The position numbers were made by a program, and so were the translations under genes. A stretch of 64,000 bases of DNA from CAXBCP01 sp963974055 (GTDB lineage: Bacteria > Pseudomonadota > Alphaproteobacteria > MPNO01 > UBA830), in assembly GCA_963974055.1 (NCBI GenBank), contig CAXBCP010000014.1, forward strand, positions 1 through 64,000, in the 5' to 3' direction. This document shows positions 33,345 through 41,717 of the stretch, in pieces. Positions within the stretch are counted from its first letter, which is position 1. Each line of letters begins with the position of its first letter. The notes beneath the pieces are model-generated. The model saw only the letters and a program-made list of their open reading frames with translations. It had not been told where the DNA came from and ran no database searches.

Positions 33345-34016
33345 ATGCATATTCATATCCCTTTTCACTGGACGCTCCGCACCTATGCGGGAAGCCGACC
33401 CTGGCTGTTCAATCCTGTGTTCCGTGCCCTCAACGCAGGGGAACGCCTGACGGCAAGGAACACGGAACTGGTGATCGAAGGCTTTCCACGGTCCGGAAAC
33501 AGCTTTTCAGTATTTGCCTTTTTGAACGCCGGCGCGGGAAATATGGCAGTCGCCCATCATGTGCATTCGCCCTCCCAGATCGTCAGCGCCGCGCGGTATG
33601 ATATTCCCGCGATCCTCCTGATCCGTTCCCCCAAGGATGCCATCACCGCCGGACTGGCGAAAATCGCAACGCATACCGCAAGCGACCTGCTTCGTGCCTA
33701 TTCGGTCTATTACCGCGCCTTGCGGCCGCTTCGGGACCATTATGTGATTGCCCCTTTCGAGACCGTGACGACCGATTTCGGGCGCATAGTTGCGGCCGTC
33801 AACCGTCGCTTCGGAACCGGTTTCGAAGAATTCGACCAAAACCGGCACCGGATGCTGAGCAAGGCGTTCCTCGCGCAGGAAAAGCTGGAAGCCAGCGCAT
33901 ACGCGCCTTTGACGGAGCGCCACCCCCGGTTCGAGCGCTATGCTTTTCTGGTTGAGCGCGCCGAACGGCACCATGCCGCGTACATGACGCTTGCGCAGGA
34001 CGACCGGACGGCATGA
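33345..34016 (+). CDS. Sulfotransferase-like P-loop protein
   Basis: A 223-residue protein. The segment LVIEGFPRSGNSFSVFAFL near residue 40 resembles the PAPS-binding loop of sulfotransferases, and LLIRSPKDAITAGLAK resembles their second (3'-phosphate binding) motif. The remainder fits the small bacterial Sulfotransfer_1-like proteins that often modify surface glycans or lipids. ATG at 33345 is the first in frame after a short divergent promoter shared with the ThDP enzyme. The SLC13-type transporter begins 73 bp after it. The acceptor molecule is unknown. Confidence 0.7.
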   Translation: MHIHIPFHWTLRTYAGSRPWLFNPVFRALNAGERLTARNTELVIEGFPRSGNSFSVFAFLNAGAGNMAVAHHVHSPSQIVSAARYDIPAILLIRSPKDAITAGLAKIATHTASDLLRAYSVYYRALRPLRDHYVIAPFETVTTDFGRIVAAVNRRFGTGFEEFDQNRHRMLSKAFLAQEKLEASAYAPLTERHPRFERYAFLVERAERHHAAYMTLAQDDRTA

Positions 34017-34089
34017 TCCCCCATGTGCGCATGGCCCCGGCGCATATCGCCGCATTGACACCGTCGAATGCGGATTTAAACGTGTAGGC

Positions 34090-35478
34090 ATGGAAAAACG
34101 GTCTTCATTCGTCCCGGCGGGGATCGCCCTGATCGCCACCGCTGTCAGTATCGTCCTCTGGTTTATGCCCGCGCCCGAAGGCGCGCCGCCGGAGATGATG
34201 CGCGTCGCCGCCGTGGTACTGATCTCGATATCGCTCTGGGCGACCAGTGTTCTGCCGGAATATTTCACCGCGCTCATTTTTTTCTTCCTTGCCATGGTGC
34301 TGACGGATTCCGGCGCCCCGACGGTGTTTTCCGGGTTCCATTCGGCAGCGGTGTGGATGATCTTCGGCGGCCTGATTTTCGGCGCTTCGGTACAGGAAAC
34401 CGGGTTCGGTAAAACCCTGGCGAGCGGATTGCTGCGATTTTTTCCGCGCAGCTATCTCGGCATCCTGGCCGGAATCACCGTCGTCGGCGCGGTACTGGGG
34501 TTCCTGATCCCGTCGAACACAGGCCGTATTGTCATCATGATGCCGATTTTCATGGCGCTCGCCGATCAGGTCGGGTTTGCCCCCGGCAGCAAGGGGCGCG
34601 CCGGATTTGCCATGGCGGTCGCGGGCGGGTCGGTGTATCCGGGCCTCGCCATACTGCCGGCCGCCGTTCCCAATCTCGGCTGGCTCGGAGCGGTGGAAAG
34701 CATCCACGGTATCAAGGTGACCTACGGTGAATACCTGATCGCCAATTTTCCGTCGCTCGGGATCGTGTCGATCATCGCCATCCCGCTGATCTGCCGTTTC
34801 CTGTTTCCGGACAGGATCGGCGAACACGCGACGAACATAGAGGCTGCCGAGTCGTCGGCGGCGCAGACCCGGCTGGTCCTGGTGCTGACGGCGGCGCTCG
34901 GCCTATGGCTGACCGATTTCGCCCACGGCATTTCGCCGGCCTGGATAGCGCTCGGCGCATCGGTCCTGTGCATGATGCCGAGGGTGGGCATCGTTCCGCC
35001 CTCGCTTATGGTGGGCAAGGTTTCCTACGCGCCGTGGTTCTTCGTCGCCGGAGTGATCGGTATGGGAGCGGTCGTCGCCAAGGCCGGGCTGGGTACGTAT
35101 ATCAGCGCGGCACTTTTCGAAATCGTACCGCTGACCCAAGGCCACGATCTTCTCAATTTCGCTATCGTGAGCGCGGTCGGCATGGCGATGAGCATCGTCA
35201 CGACAGTGCCCGGGCAACCGGCGATCATGACCACCCTCGCCGCCGACATTGCCGCGTCGACAGGATGGCCGCTGATGACCGTGTTGATGACCCAGCCGAT
35301 CAGCTGGGCAATGTCGATTTTTGCCTACCAGTTTCCGCCGATCGTGCTTGCCGCTTATCTGGGCGGCATCTCGATGCGGCGGGTCGCCCGGCTGCTTCTG
35401 TCCATGTGCGCCCTTGCCTGGCTCGTCATGATGCCGGTGCAGTACGTATGGTGGCGCCTGATCGGATATTTCGGCTAG
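34090..35478 (+). CDS. SLC13/DASS family anion transporter
   Basis: A 462-residue integral membrane protein with about 11-12 hydrophobic segments. The re-entrant hairpin motif FLIPSNTGRIVIMMP carries the SNT signature of divalent-anion:sodium symporters; the second repeat has VTTVPGQPAIMTTL in the equivalent place. Family members import dicarboxylates or sulfate. ATG at 34090 (MEKRSSF) starts just before the first membrane segment; the upstream open frame overlaps the sulfotransferase-like gene. Its position next to that gene makes sulfate or a sulfonate a possible cargo, which is only a suggestion. Confidence 0.85.
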   Translation: MEKRSSFVPAGIALIATAVSIVLWFMPAPEGAPPEMMRVAAVVLISISLWATSVLPEYFTALIFFFLAMVLTDSGAPTVFSGFHSAAVWMIFGGLIFGASVQETGFGKTLASGLLRFFPRSYLGILAGITVVGAVLGFLIPSNTGRIVIMMPIFMALADQVGFAPGSKGRAGFAMAVAGGSVYPGLAILPAAVPNLGWLGAVESIHGIKVTYGEYLIANFPSLGIVSIIAIPLICRFLFPDRIGEHATNIEAAESSAAQTRLVLVLTAALGLWLTDFAHGISPAWIALGASVLCMMPRVGIVPPSLMVGKVSYAPWFFVAGVIGMGAVVAKAGLGTYISAALFEIVPLTQGHDLLNFAIVSAVGMAMSIVTTVPGQPAIMTTLAADIAASTGWPLMTVLMTQPISWAMSIFAYQFPPIVLAAYLGGISMRRVARLLLSMCALAWLVMMPVQYVWWRLIGYFG

Positions 35479-35493
35479 GGGGACGTTCTCGGA

Positions 35494-35982
35494 TCAGTAG
35501 GCCTGAGCGATTTTCGGTGGCGGCGCCGGCCTCGGCGGCGCATAGAACATGCGCTCCGTCGGTTTCACGGTCTTCCCGGACAGCGATTTCATCATGACCT
35601 CGGACTGACGCCCCGCAGCCTCGCGCTGCGCCTCGCGAAGCTGCTGCGCCATGGTCAGGTTCCACGGCAGGCGATAGGCGCGCGGTTCGGTTTCGCCTTT
35701 GAATACCAGCCACAGGTAAATGGCCTCATTTTCCCGCAACAGACTGGCCGCGACTTTGGCCGGATTTTCGTGGCTCCGCACCCACTCGAGAGAGACGGGC
35801 TTTGGACGGCTCATCAGCTCGGTCAGTCCGGCATAACCGGCCAGCATCAACGATCCTGCGAGGCCCAGGGCACCGACGCGCGATAACAGCGACAGGTTTC
35901 CCCGCACCGCGATAAGTGCGAGACCGGCCGCAAACACAACGACCAGAACGAATATCCAGCTCAACGGATCGTTTACCGGCAT
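35494..35982 (-). CDS. Membrane protein of unknown function (third gene of ExbB-like operon)
   Basis: A 162-residue protein with two N-terminal membrane segments (about residues 8-26 and 32-55). A soluble region follows with a Pro-rich C terminus (MFYAPPRPAPPPKIAQAY). The soluble part contains SLLRENEAIYLWLVFKGETEPRAYRLPW and is predicted to face one compartment only. I do not recognise the family. It lies 21 bp after the previous gene and is probably the last member of a three-gene operon with the MotA/TolQ/ExbB-like protein, so it may belong to the same membrane complex. Confidence 0.75.
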   Translation of the reverse strand: MPVNDPLSWIFVLVVVFAAGLALIAVRGNLSLLSRVGALGLAGSLMLAGYAGLTELMSRPKPVSLEWVRSHENPAKVAASLLRENEAIYLWLVFKGETEPRAYRLPWNLTMAQQLREAQREAAGRQSEVMMKSLSGKTVKPTERMFYAPPRPAPPPKIAQAY

Positions 35983-36003
35983 TTCATTCTCCTTCCCGTC
36001 CCG

Positions 36004-36606
36004 TTATTTCCGCCCTTTGCGCAATCGTTTCGGCACGTCATGCAGGCTGCCGAAAATCAGATCGCCGTCATCGTCGAGTTTGAACCGGAGGATCGTCAGT
36101 TCCTGGCCGACCTCCAGAAGCTTCACTTTCTTGTAGCTGAGCCGGCGGATACTCGCCGAGGGAAGCTTTTTCAGTCCGATATACACTTCCGCTTCGACCG
36201 GATAGACGCGTTGCCGGTTTGTATAGAGATGCAGGTTCACCGTGTACTCGCCTGCAGGACGCCCCCGGCTATAGGCAACTTCGTAGTTCAATCGTCCCGG
36301 GTCGTTCACATGCCCCAGATCGTCGCGCAGGAGGTTGAAAACCCGTCCGCCCTTGTTCGAATAGCCGACGGCGTCATCGCCCGGTGCCTGGACCCACAGG
36401 TCGACATCGGCATTCACATCGTCAGGCCATCGAAGTTCGACCACCACATTTCCAGGCGCATCGATGTCGTCCGCCGTTTCAACCGGCGGATTCAGGTGGG
36501 GCAGCAGCAGCACGACGATCGTCACGAATCCCAGAAGGGCGAGCATGATCACATCGCGAAATACCGTTCCCTCTTCGCCGCCTTCGATATCTTCAAGCGC
36601 ATTCAT
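36004..36606 (-). CDS. Single-span membrane protein with DUF2135/YfaP-like domain
   Basis: A 200-residue protein with one membrane segment (about residues 18-36) after a short acidic cytoplasmic start. This is the topology of ExbD/TolR/MotB stators, and it follows an ExbB-like gene with a 14-bp overlap. The periplasmic part is unlike ExbD: VVVELRWPDDVNADVDLWVQAP and AVGYSNKGG resemble the beta-sandwich DUF2135/YfaP type (D-x-D-L-W-V...). No peptidoglycan-binding domain is visible. It may be a stator-like partner with a novel periplasmic ligand; this is inference from position and topology. Confidence 0.75.
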   Translation of the reverse strand: MNALEDIEGGEEGTVFRDVIMLALLGFVTIVVLLLPHLNPPVETADDIDAPGNVVVELRWPDDVNADVDLWVQAPGDDAVGYSNKGGRVFNLLRDDLGHVNDPGRLNYEVAYSRGRPAGEYTVNLHLYTNRQRVYPVEAEVYIGLKKLPSASIRRLSYKKVKLLEVGQELTILRFKLDDDGDLIFGSLHDVPKRLRKGRK

Positions 36607-37369
36607 CGTCTTCGCCCCGCTCGACTACGCAGGTGATCAGACGCGCCGTGGCGCCGGAGATCAGACGAAAATTCACCATCAGCCAGAGATTGAGAACGGC
36701 GCCGGCGAGCGTAGTGTAAAGCGCGACCGCCATGCCCGCGAGCAATTGCGACACCATCGGAGAGATCGCCTTGACGTCGCTCACGACCGACGGGTCGACT
36801 CCGGACAGGGCGATGATAAACCCGATCACCGTGCCTATCAGGCCAAGCAGGACAAGGCTGTTGGCAAAGTGCCGGATTACGGCGATCCAGTCGGACAACC
36901 GCAGGCGCAGGGTCGACGCCATGATCGCCCGCGCACCGGAATCCCGCCCCCCTATGTCGGTCAGATAATCGGACGTCCACGTCCCGCCGCCTGGCAGCGC
37001 CGACTGGGCGGCGATCATTTCACGTCCCGTGCGCCACAGTTTGGCGCCGCAGATCACGAGCCCGGCGATAAAGACGCCGAAAATTGCAAAGGTCATTCCC
37101 GTCTGGTCGGCGGCAACCACGACATCGATCCAGCCGCGTGCCCATGCAGCGCCAAGCAGCGCGAACCCGGCCAGGTTAATCGCGCCGAAACGAAGAAGTG
37201 CGCTGTGGGAAACGGTGTCGCGCCGGAGGGCCGGCACCGTATTTTCCTGAACACCCACGGTGCCCGGCGTTAAGGAAGACCGACGCGCTGCTTTCCGAAA
37301 ACCGCGCCGAACCTCCGCTTCAAGTTCATCTAGCCCTAACGCTCCCGCATATTTCATCACTGCTGTCAT
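36593..37369 (-). CDS. MotA/TolQ/ExbB proton channel family protein
   Basis: A 258-residue inner-membrane protein. After a cytoplasmic N-terminal region of about 60 residues come membrane segments near 68-84 and 90-109, then the family core LVLLGLIGTVIGFIIAL and MVSQLLAGMAVALYTTLAGAVLNLWLM. The core matches MotA/TolQ/ExbB proteins, which use the proton gradient to drive flagellar rotation, Tol or TonB work. It overlaps by 14 bp the gene of a single-span protein in the ExbD position. A perfect CtrA-type box lies about 50 bp upstream of its start. No flagellar, tol or tonB gene is near. Confidence 0.88.
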   Translation of the reverse strand: MTAVMKYAGALGLDELEAEVRRGFRKAARRSSLTPGTVGVQENTVPALRRDTVSHSALLRFGAINLAGFALLGAAWARGWIDVVVAADQTGMTFAIFGVFIAGLVICGAKLWRTGREMIAAQSALPGGGTWTSDYLTDIGGRDSGARAIMASTLRLRLSDWIAVIRHFANSLVLLGLIGTVIGFIIALSGVDPSVVSDVKAISPMVSQLLAGMAVALYTTLAGAVLNLWLMVNFRLISGATARLITCVVERGEDDECA

Positions 37370-37418
37370 TACATCACTCCAAGCCGGACCGCGACACAGT
37401 GACGTTAAAGACGGATGA

Positions 37419-37434
37419 TTAACCGGACGTTAAC
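37419..37434. promoter_or_regulatory. CtrA-type binding box
   Basis: TTAACCGGACGTTAAC is a perfect match to the alphaproteobacterial CtrA site TTAA-N7-TTAAC. It lies 50-65 bp upstream of the ExbB-like start codon, a normal promoter distance, and within the 141-bp gap after the convergent-reading single-domain response regulator. Cell-cycle control of the ExbB-like operon follows if CtrA is present in this genome. Confidence 0.7.
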
Positions 37435-37510
37435 CGTAATTGGTAAGGAGCCGAAAAGGATATTTAATTCCCGCTACGGCGGATGTCCCGCCCCGGATAC
37501 CCGGCACAGT

Positions 37511-37906
37511 TCAGACCGAATTCTCCGCAGGTTCGCCCATTCCCCGCAACACGGCGCGAAACTCGCTCAGATGAAATGGCTTGACCACCGTACGGACACG
37601 GAGATTGGCGGCTTCGCCGATGCGCTCCGCAACCTTCGTAAACAGAGGGTCTCCGCCACTGAGGATAATGACGTGGGCGCGGCACTGGCGATCCGACAGC
37701 CAACGCAGAATTTCGATGCCGTCGACTTCCGGCATATGGATATCGATACAGACCGTATCCGGATCGATCTGTTCGAACCGTTCGAAAAATTCCGAGGATA
37801 AATTGATCGTTGAAACTTCGTACCCGTCTGACTCCGCAATTTCACGGATCAGATCCGTGATCTCGACATGATCATCGACCACGAGGAGGCGCTTTTTCGG
37901 TATCAT
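37511..37906 (-). CDS. Single-domain response regulator (receiver only)
   Basis: A 131-residue CheY-like receiver. The acidic pair is in VVDDHVEI (residues about 9-12), the phospho-acceptor Asp lies in CIDIHMPEVDG (near residue 55), the conserved Ser/Thr is in ILSGGD and the Lys is in VVKPFH. It has no output domain, so it works by protein contact or as a phosphotransfer sink. It is divergent from the OmpR-type regulator across 172 bp, and no histidine kinase is adjacent to either. Confidence 0.9.
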   Translation of the reverse strand: MIPKKRLLVVDDHVEITDLIREIAESDGYEVSTINLSSEFFERFEQIDPDTVCIDIHMPEVDGIEILRWLSDRQCRAHVIILSGGDPLFTKVAERIGEAANLRVRTVVKPFHLSEFRAVLRGMGEPAENSV

Positions 37907-38078
37907 TTATTTGTTCCGGATTTTCCACAAATTACAAGGAACGCTGTAATACAAAGCAACCAAACGTCTCGAAGCTCAAGAAGAATGATGTTTCGGTTTG
38001 TTTCGGCATGTTGCCGCCGGAACGCTGGTCGCGCATAATAGAAAAAATTGCCAGGTAGGTAGTTTGGGGTCAGGAAAA

Positions 38079-38810
38079 ATGAATACGGAAAGCATGCGAA
38101 TTCTGATCGTCGATGACGATCCGGCATTTTCTACCATGATCGCCGAATACCTTCGCGACCGCGGCCATAATCCGGTGACAGTGGAAGACGGCGAAGGAAT
38201 GCGGGCGGCGATGGAGCATGGCGACGTCGACCTGGTGCTTCTGGATCTTGTCCTGCCGAAAGAAGATGGTGTCGCATTGACACAATACATCCGCTCGAAC
38301 TCGAGCGTCGGCATAATTATTCTAAGCGGCAAGGGCGATATGGCGGACCGGGTTCTTACCCTGGAACTCGGCGCAGACGACTATCTCCAGAAACCTTTCG
38401 AACTGCGCGAATTGTCTGCCCGTATTAACAGCCTGTCGCGCCGCCTCGGCCTTGAAGAAGAAAAGCCGTCGGATACGGCGACAATTGCAACATTTGCCGA
38501 CTGGAAACTGGATTTTGTCCACCGCCGGCTGACCTCGCCCGGCGGCGAGGACATTTCCCTGACGACGAGCGAATTTGCACTGCTGGAAGTTTTCGTCAAA
38601 AACGGCAATCGGCAGATGTCCCGCGCGGAGCTGGTCAAATCTGTTCGCGGGCGGGAAATGAAGGGGTACGACCGGACGATCGACATCCATGTATCCCGTC
38701 TGCGGAAGAAAATAGAACCGGCGAAACACCAGCCGCAATTCATTCAGACGGTACATGGCGGCGGCTACATGTTCTGCGAAGCGGTATCGTTGAACGCGGA
38801 AAACAACTGA
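38079..38810 (+). CDS. OmpR family response regulator transcription factor
   Basis: A 243-residue two-domain regulator. The receiver (residues about 6-120) shows ILIVDDDP, the phospho-acceptor Asp in LVLLDLVLPKEDG and the Lys in YLQKPFE. The C-terminal winged helix (about 140-235) shows LTTSEFALLEVFV, GYDRTIDIHVSRLRKKIE and the end FIQTVHGGGYMF, typical of OmpR/PhoB. ATG at 38079 follows AGGA. It is divergent from a receiver-only protein and has no adjacent sensor kinase; a terminator follows at 38872-38907. Confidence 0.92.
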   Translation: MNTESMRILIVDDDPAFSTMIAEYLRDRGHNPVTVEDGEGMRAAMEHGDVDLVLLDLVLPKEDGVALTQYIRSNSSVGIIILSGKGDMADRVLTLELGADDYLQKPFELRELSARINSLSRRLGLEEEKPSDTATIATFADWKLDFVHRRLTSPGGEDISLTTSEFALLEVFVKNGNRQMSRAELVKSVRGREMKGYDRTIDIHVSRLRKKIEPAKHQPQFIQTVHGGGYMFCEAVSLNAENN

Positions 38811-38871
38811 ACGTTATCAGCCGCCATCCGGCGCGCAACACCGGAACCTCTTCTCAAAAAAACGCAAAGAA

Positions 38872-38907
38872 CCACAGGCCGGCTCTAAGCCGGCCTGTGG
38901 GTATTTT
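38872..38907 (+). terminator. Intrinsic terminator between OmpR-type and OmpA-type genes
   Basis: CCACAGGCCGGC (38872-38883) and GCCGGCCTGTGG (38889-38900) form a perfect 12-bp stem with a TCTAA loop, followed by GTATTTT. It lies between two convergent genes. The other strand has no T-run right after the stem but a loose A/T-rich stretch, so it may serve both. Confidence 0.85.
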
Positions 38908-38910
38908 GCT

Positions 38911-39765
38911 TTATCGCAGAATGGCTATCTCGACGCGGCGATTGGGACCGTTTTTCACACCGTCGTCGGTTTTGACTGCAGGGTCGCGTTCGCCGGCGAC
39001 GACCTTGCTGATCGCGCTTTTGACACCGGCATCGCGCAGGGCCGCAATAACCGCGGACGCACGCCTGTCGGCAAGCACCTTGTTATATCCGTCGCTGCCC
39101 GAGAGATCCGCATGACCGATCACGAAAGTGGCCTTTGCGCCCTTCGCGATCGAGGCGGCCGCCTCCTTGACAATGTCCATGGACGAAGGTGTCAGTTCGG
39201 CACTGTTGAACGCGAAATAGATCAGGTGGCTTTCCTTCATCGGCGCTTTTTTCGCCGGCGCAGGAGCCGCCATTTTCTTCTCTTTCATCGCCGCATTGAC
39301 GCTGGCCATTGCTGCATTAAAGCCGATCTGACAACGCGAGATGTCGACGCGCTGGATGTCTTCTTCCGCTTCCTGAATCCAGCAATCGTACATCGTCTGC
39401 GCTTCCGCGAGCGCAGCCGGCGCTTTTTCCCTGCCGCCATGGGTGCGCGCAAGGGTCAGCTTTTGCCACGCGGCCTCGACCTCGGCGATGTATTTCTTCG
39501 GCAATTTGCGTGAATAGGGGCGATCGGGAAGCACGTTCTCGCCGTTCGCCGCCATCATCGCCTTTTTACCGAAATGATCGGCATCGGCGAAATCGTATTC
39601 GTCGGCCTCTTCTTTCGCGAACTGGGTGTATCCGGCCTGCAGGCCCTTGTCGAACGCCGTGCCCTTGTTCGGCATTTTCTGAAGCATGCCGATATCCGGC
39701 CCCGAACAGGCGGCAAGAAGCGCCCCGGAAATGGCCAATATGAAAATATTACGCAAAGTACTCAT
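38911..39765 (-). CDS. OmpA family lipoprotein
   Basis: A 284-residue lipoprotein. The signal ends in the lipobox LLAAC (Cys near residue 20), so it is lipid-anchored. The middle is helical and Ala/Lys-rich (MKEKKMAAPAPAKKAPMK). The C-terminal OmpA domain has YFAFNSAELTPSSMDIV, GHADLSGSDGYNKVLADRRASAV and the end NRRVEIAI, which binds peptidoglycan. I chose ATG at 39765 (MSTLRNIFIL) as the normal signal start. It probably tethers the outer membrane to the cell wall. Its own promoter lies in the 113-bp gap shared with the AI-2E permease. Confidence 0.9.
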   Translation of the reverse strand: MSTLRNIFILAISGALLAACSGPDIGMLQKMPNKGTAFDKGLQAGYTQFAKEEADEYDFADADHFGKKAMMAANGENVLPDRPYSRKLPKKYIAEVEAAWQKLTLARTHGGREKAPAALAEAQTMYDCWIQEAEEDIQRVDISRCQIGFNAAMASVNAAMKEKKMAAPAPAKKAPMKESHLIYFAFNSAELTPSSMDIVKEAAASIAKGAKATFVIGHADLSGSDGYNKVLADRRASAVIAALRDAGVKSAISKVVAGERDPAVKTDDGVKNGPNRRVEIAILR

Positions 39766-39878
39766 GGGACTGCCCCTCAATTCACTGTGTGCCAACCGCC
39801 CGGACCTTCAGTATGAAGTGCCGCCGATCGCCTCATTAATAAGCGTCCGGCCCCCGTCACTCAACAAATTACTTTGTG

Positions 39879-40901
39879 TCAGACACGCCCGTCGGCGCTC
39901 AATAGTATCGCGACGGGGCGGGTTTGCTTGAATTCCGCAAGCACGATCATGAGGATGACCGTAATCGGCACGCACAGAAACATGCCGGTGACGCCCCAGA
40001 TAGCGCCCCATACAGCCAGCGAAATAATCACCACCAATGACGAGAGATTGAGCGATTTGCCCATCATCCGCGGCTCGAGCACGTTTCCTATGAGGAACTG
40101 GGCCGCCCCCAGGCCGATCGTGACGACCAGGAAAGGACCCAGCGTTCCGAACTGTATTATGGCGAGCAATGCCGGAAAAACCACCCCGAGCAGCGAGCCG
40201 ATCGTCGGGATATAGGCAAGCAGAAAGATCACAAACGCCCAGAACGCGGCAAGATCGACACCGACGACCGCCAGGACGGCATAACTGATAGCTGCAGTAA
40301 GCAGGCTCAACAGCGTCTTTACCGAAACATAGGTCTGGGTCCGCTTCTGAATATCGGCAAGGATTTCCTGTACTTCCTTCTGCCGCTCGGGCTCGGGAAA
40401 CAGGGCGTTGATCTTGCGCCCGAAAGTCCGCTGTTCGGCAAGCAGGAATATAACGTAGATCAGGATCAACCCGGCATTGCCTGCCACCTTTGCCGCGGCA
40501 CCGGCCACCCCGCCAATCAGCGCTTTGACGTCGATCTGATCGACCAGATGGCCGATTGTCGGCATTTGTTCGAAACCGCCAAGCACCACGGCTTTTTCGG
40601 CAAGTTTTTCGATATTTGCCTGATAGCTGGGCGCGGCTTCACGTACGGCCGCGATATTGCCGCTGATCATTTCGACAATCAGCGCCAGTGCGACCACCAG
40701 CGTGGTTATCGCGAGCGTCAGCGCCAGCCACCCTGGCGCAGATAACTGTTTTTCGAACATGCGGGAAAGCGCGTTGATCAGATACCAGACCATAACCGCG
40801 ATCGCCAGCGGGATCAGCAGGTCGCTCCCGGTGACCAGGACATACACCATAAGCACGGCGATGCCGAACGTAACGCCGAAAGCAATCAGTCTGGAAGGCA
40901 T
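39879..40901 (-). CDS. AI-2E family transporter
   Basis: A 340-residue membrane protein with about seven to eight hydrophobic segments. The family core is visible in LIPLAIAVMVWYLINAL near the N terminus, LIYVIFLLAEQRTFGRKI in the centre, and FLLAYIPTIGSLLGVVFPALLAI with FLIGNVLEPRMMGKSLNLSSLVVIISLAVWGAIWGVTGMFLCVP near the C terminus. This family (PerM/YdgG/TqsA) includes exporters and Na+/H+ antiporters; the AI-2 link is only a name. I chose ATG at 40901; an upstream ATG at 40931 is possible. Confidence 0.88.
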   Translation of the reverse strand: MPSRLIAFGVTFGIAVLMVYVLVTGSDLLIPLAIAVMVWYLINALSRMFEKQLSAPGWLALTLAITTLVVALALIVEMISGNIAAVREAAPSYQANIEKLAEKAVVLGGFEQMPTIGHLVDQIDVKALIGGVAGAAAKVAGNAGLILIYVIFLLAEQRTFGRKINALFPEPERQKEVQEILADIQKRTQTYVSVKTLLSLLTAAISYAVLAVVGVDLAAFWAFVIFLLAYIPTIGSLLGVVFPALLAIIQFGTLGPFLVVTIGLGAAQFLIGNVLEPRMMGKSLNLSSLVVIISLAVWGAIWGVTGMFLCVPITVILMIVLAEFKQTRPVAILLSADGRV

Positions 40902-40996
40902 GTTACCCGTCCCGGAACGCAGATAATGCATTATGTTAGCAGATCGGAGCGAATCCCGCGCCGGGCATTCGCCATCTGCGCTGCTGTCGCGGCTTT

Positions 40997-41599
40997 TCAG
41001 TCCGGTAAAGCGAGTACCGCTTCAAGTTCGGCGATCCGCGCGCGCAACGGCGACACGACGGCTTCCACGTCTTCGGCTGTAAAGCGCGGGGTGATGTGCT
41101 GCGGGCAATTCCAGTCGAAGGCGGCAATATCGATCAGAAAGACCCGCTCGATACCGGCCCTGTACGCCGGTGGCGAAAGACGCGCCAGAATGTCGGGATC
41201 TGTCGTCGTCCGGACCCGGCCGAGCACTTTGAGGCGCGCTCGGTTCGGATAGTCCATGAAGAACAGCGACACCCGGCCATCGTGCTGAAGATTGCCCACG
41301 GTAACAAACTGACGGTTGCCGCTGAAGTCGGGAACACCGAGCGTGTGTTCGTCGATCACCTGAACGAAGCCTTTGGGACCGCCCCGGTGCTGGATATAGG
41401 GCCAACCGGTTTCGCTGACAGTTGCCATGTAATAGCTGTCGCGCATGCCGATAAACGCCGCTTCCCGCTCGGACAGAACATTATGACTATCCTCGCCCGC
41501 CTCCATACGCGCATAGGACTGACGGGACCCGTCTATTTCCTGCAATTTCCGGATCGTTTCGGTAAAAGCCAGTTCGGCGTACTTGTGTCCCACGGTCAT
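40997..41599 (-). CDS. Pyridoxamine 5'-phosphate oxidase family flavoprotein
   Basis: A 200-residue PPOX-fold protein. The block FIGMRDSYYMATVSETGWPYIQHRGGPKGFVQVID is the split-barrel FMN-binding core, followed by GNLQHDGRVSLFFMDYPNRARLKVLGRVR. Such proteins bind FMN or heme and reduce small molecules or scavenge. The C terminus is helical (LRARIAELEAVLAL). It is divergent from a LysR gene across 118 bp, so the LysR product probably controls it. The substrate is unknown; it is not the pyridoxal biosynthetic PdxH. Confidence 0.85.
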   Translation of the reverse strand: MTVGHKYAELAFTETIRKLQEIDGSRQSYARMEAGEDSHNVLSEREAAFIGMRDSYYMATVSETGWPYIQHRGGPKGFVQVIDEHTLGVPDFSGNRQFVTVGNLQHDGRVSLFFMDYPNRARLKVLGRVRTTTDPDILARLSPPAYRAGIERVFLIDIAAFDWNCPQHITPRFTAEDVEAVVSPLRARIAELEAVLALPD

Positions 41600-41675
41600 T
41601 CTCCTGCGGATCGGTGTACCGGACGCCGCCGCGCCCCGCTGCCATATTTATTGATTCCTTTTTTCGATATTATAG

Positions 41676-41701
41676 GCAAAATTTAGAAATATTCATTTTG
41701 C
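41676..41701. promoter_or_regulatory. Inverted repeat in PPOX / LysR divergent promoter
   Basis: GCAAAAT (41676-41682) and ATTTTGC (41695-41701) are exact inverted arms separated by 12 bases of AT-rich sequence. It lies 16 bp upstream of the LysR start and in the promoter shared with the PPOX gene. It fits the form of a LysR-type site. Confidence 0.5.
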
Positions 41702-41717
41702 AAAACGGAATAATAAA

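Noticed and set aside
35494..37369. A Zorya-type phage defence system
   Set aside because: Only the MotA-like channel is similar. The partner lacks a MotB/OmpA domain and no ZorC, ZorD or nuclease gene is nearby.
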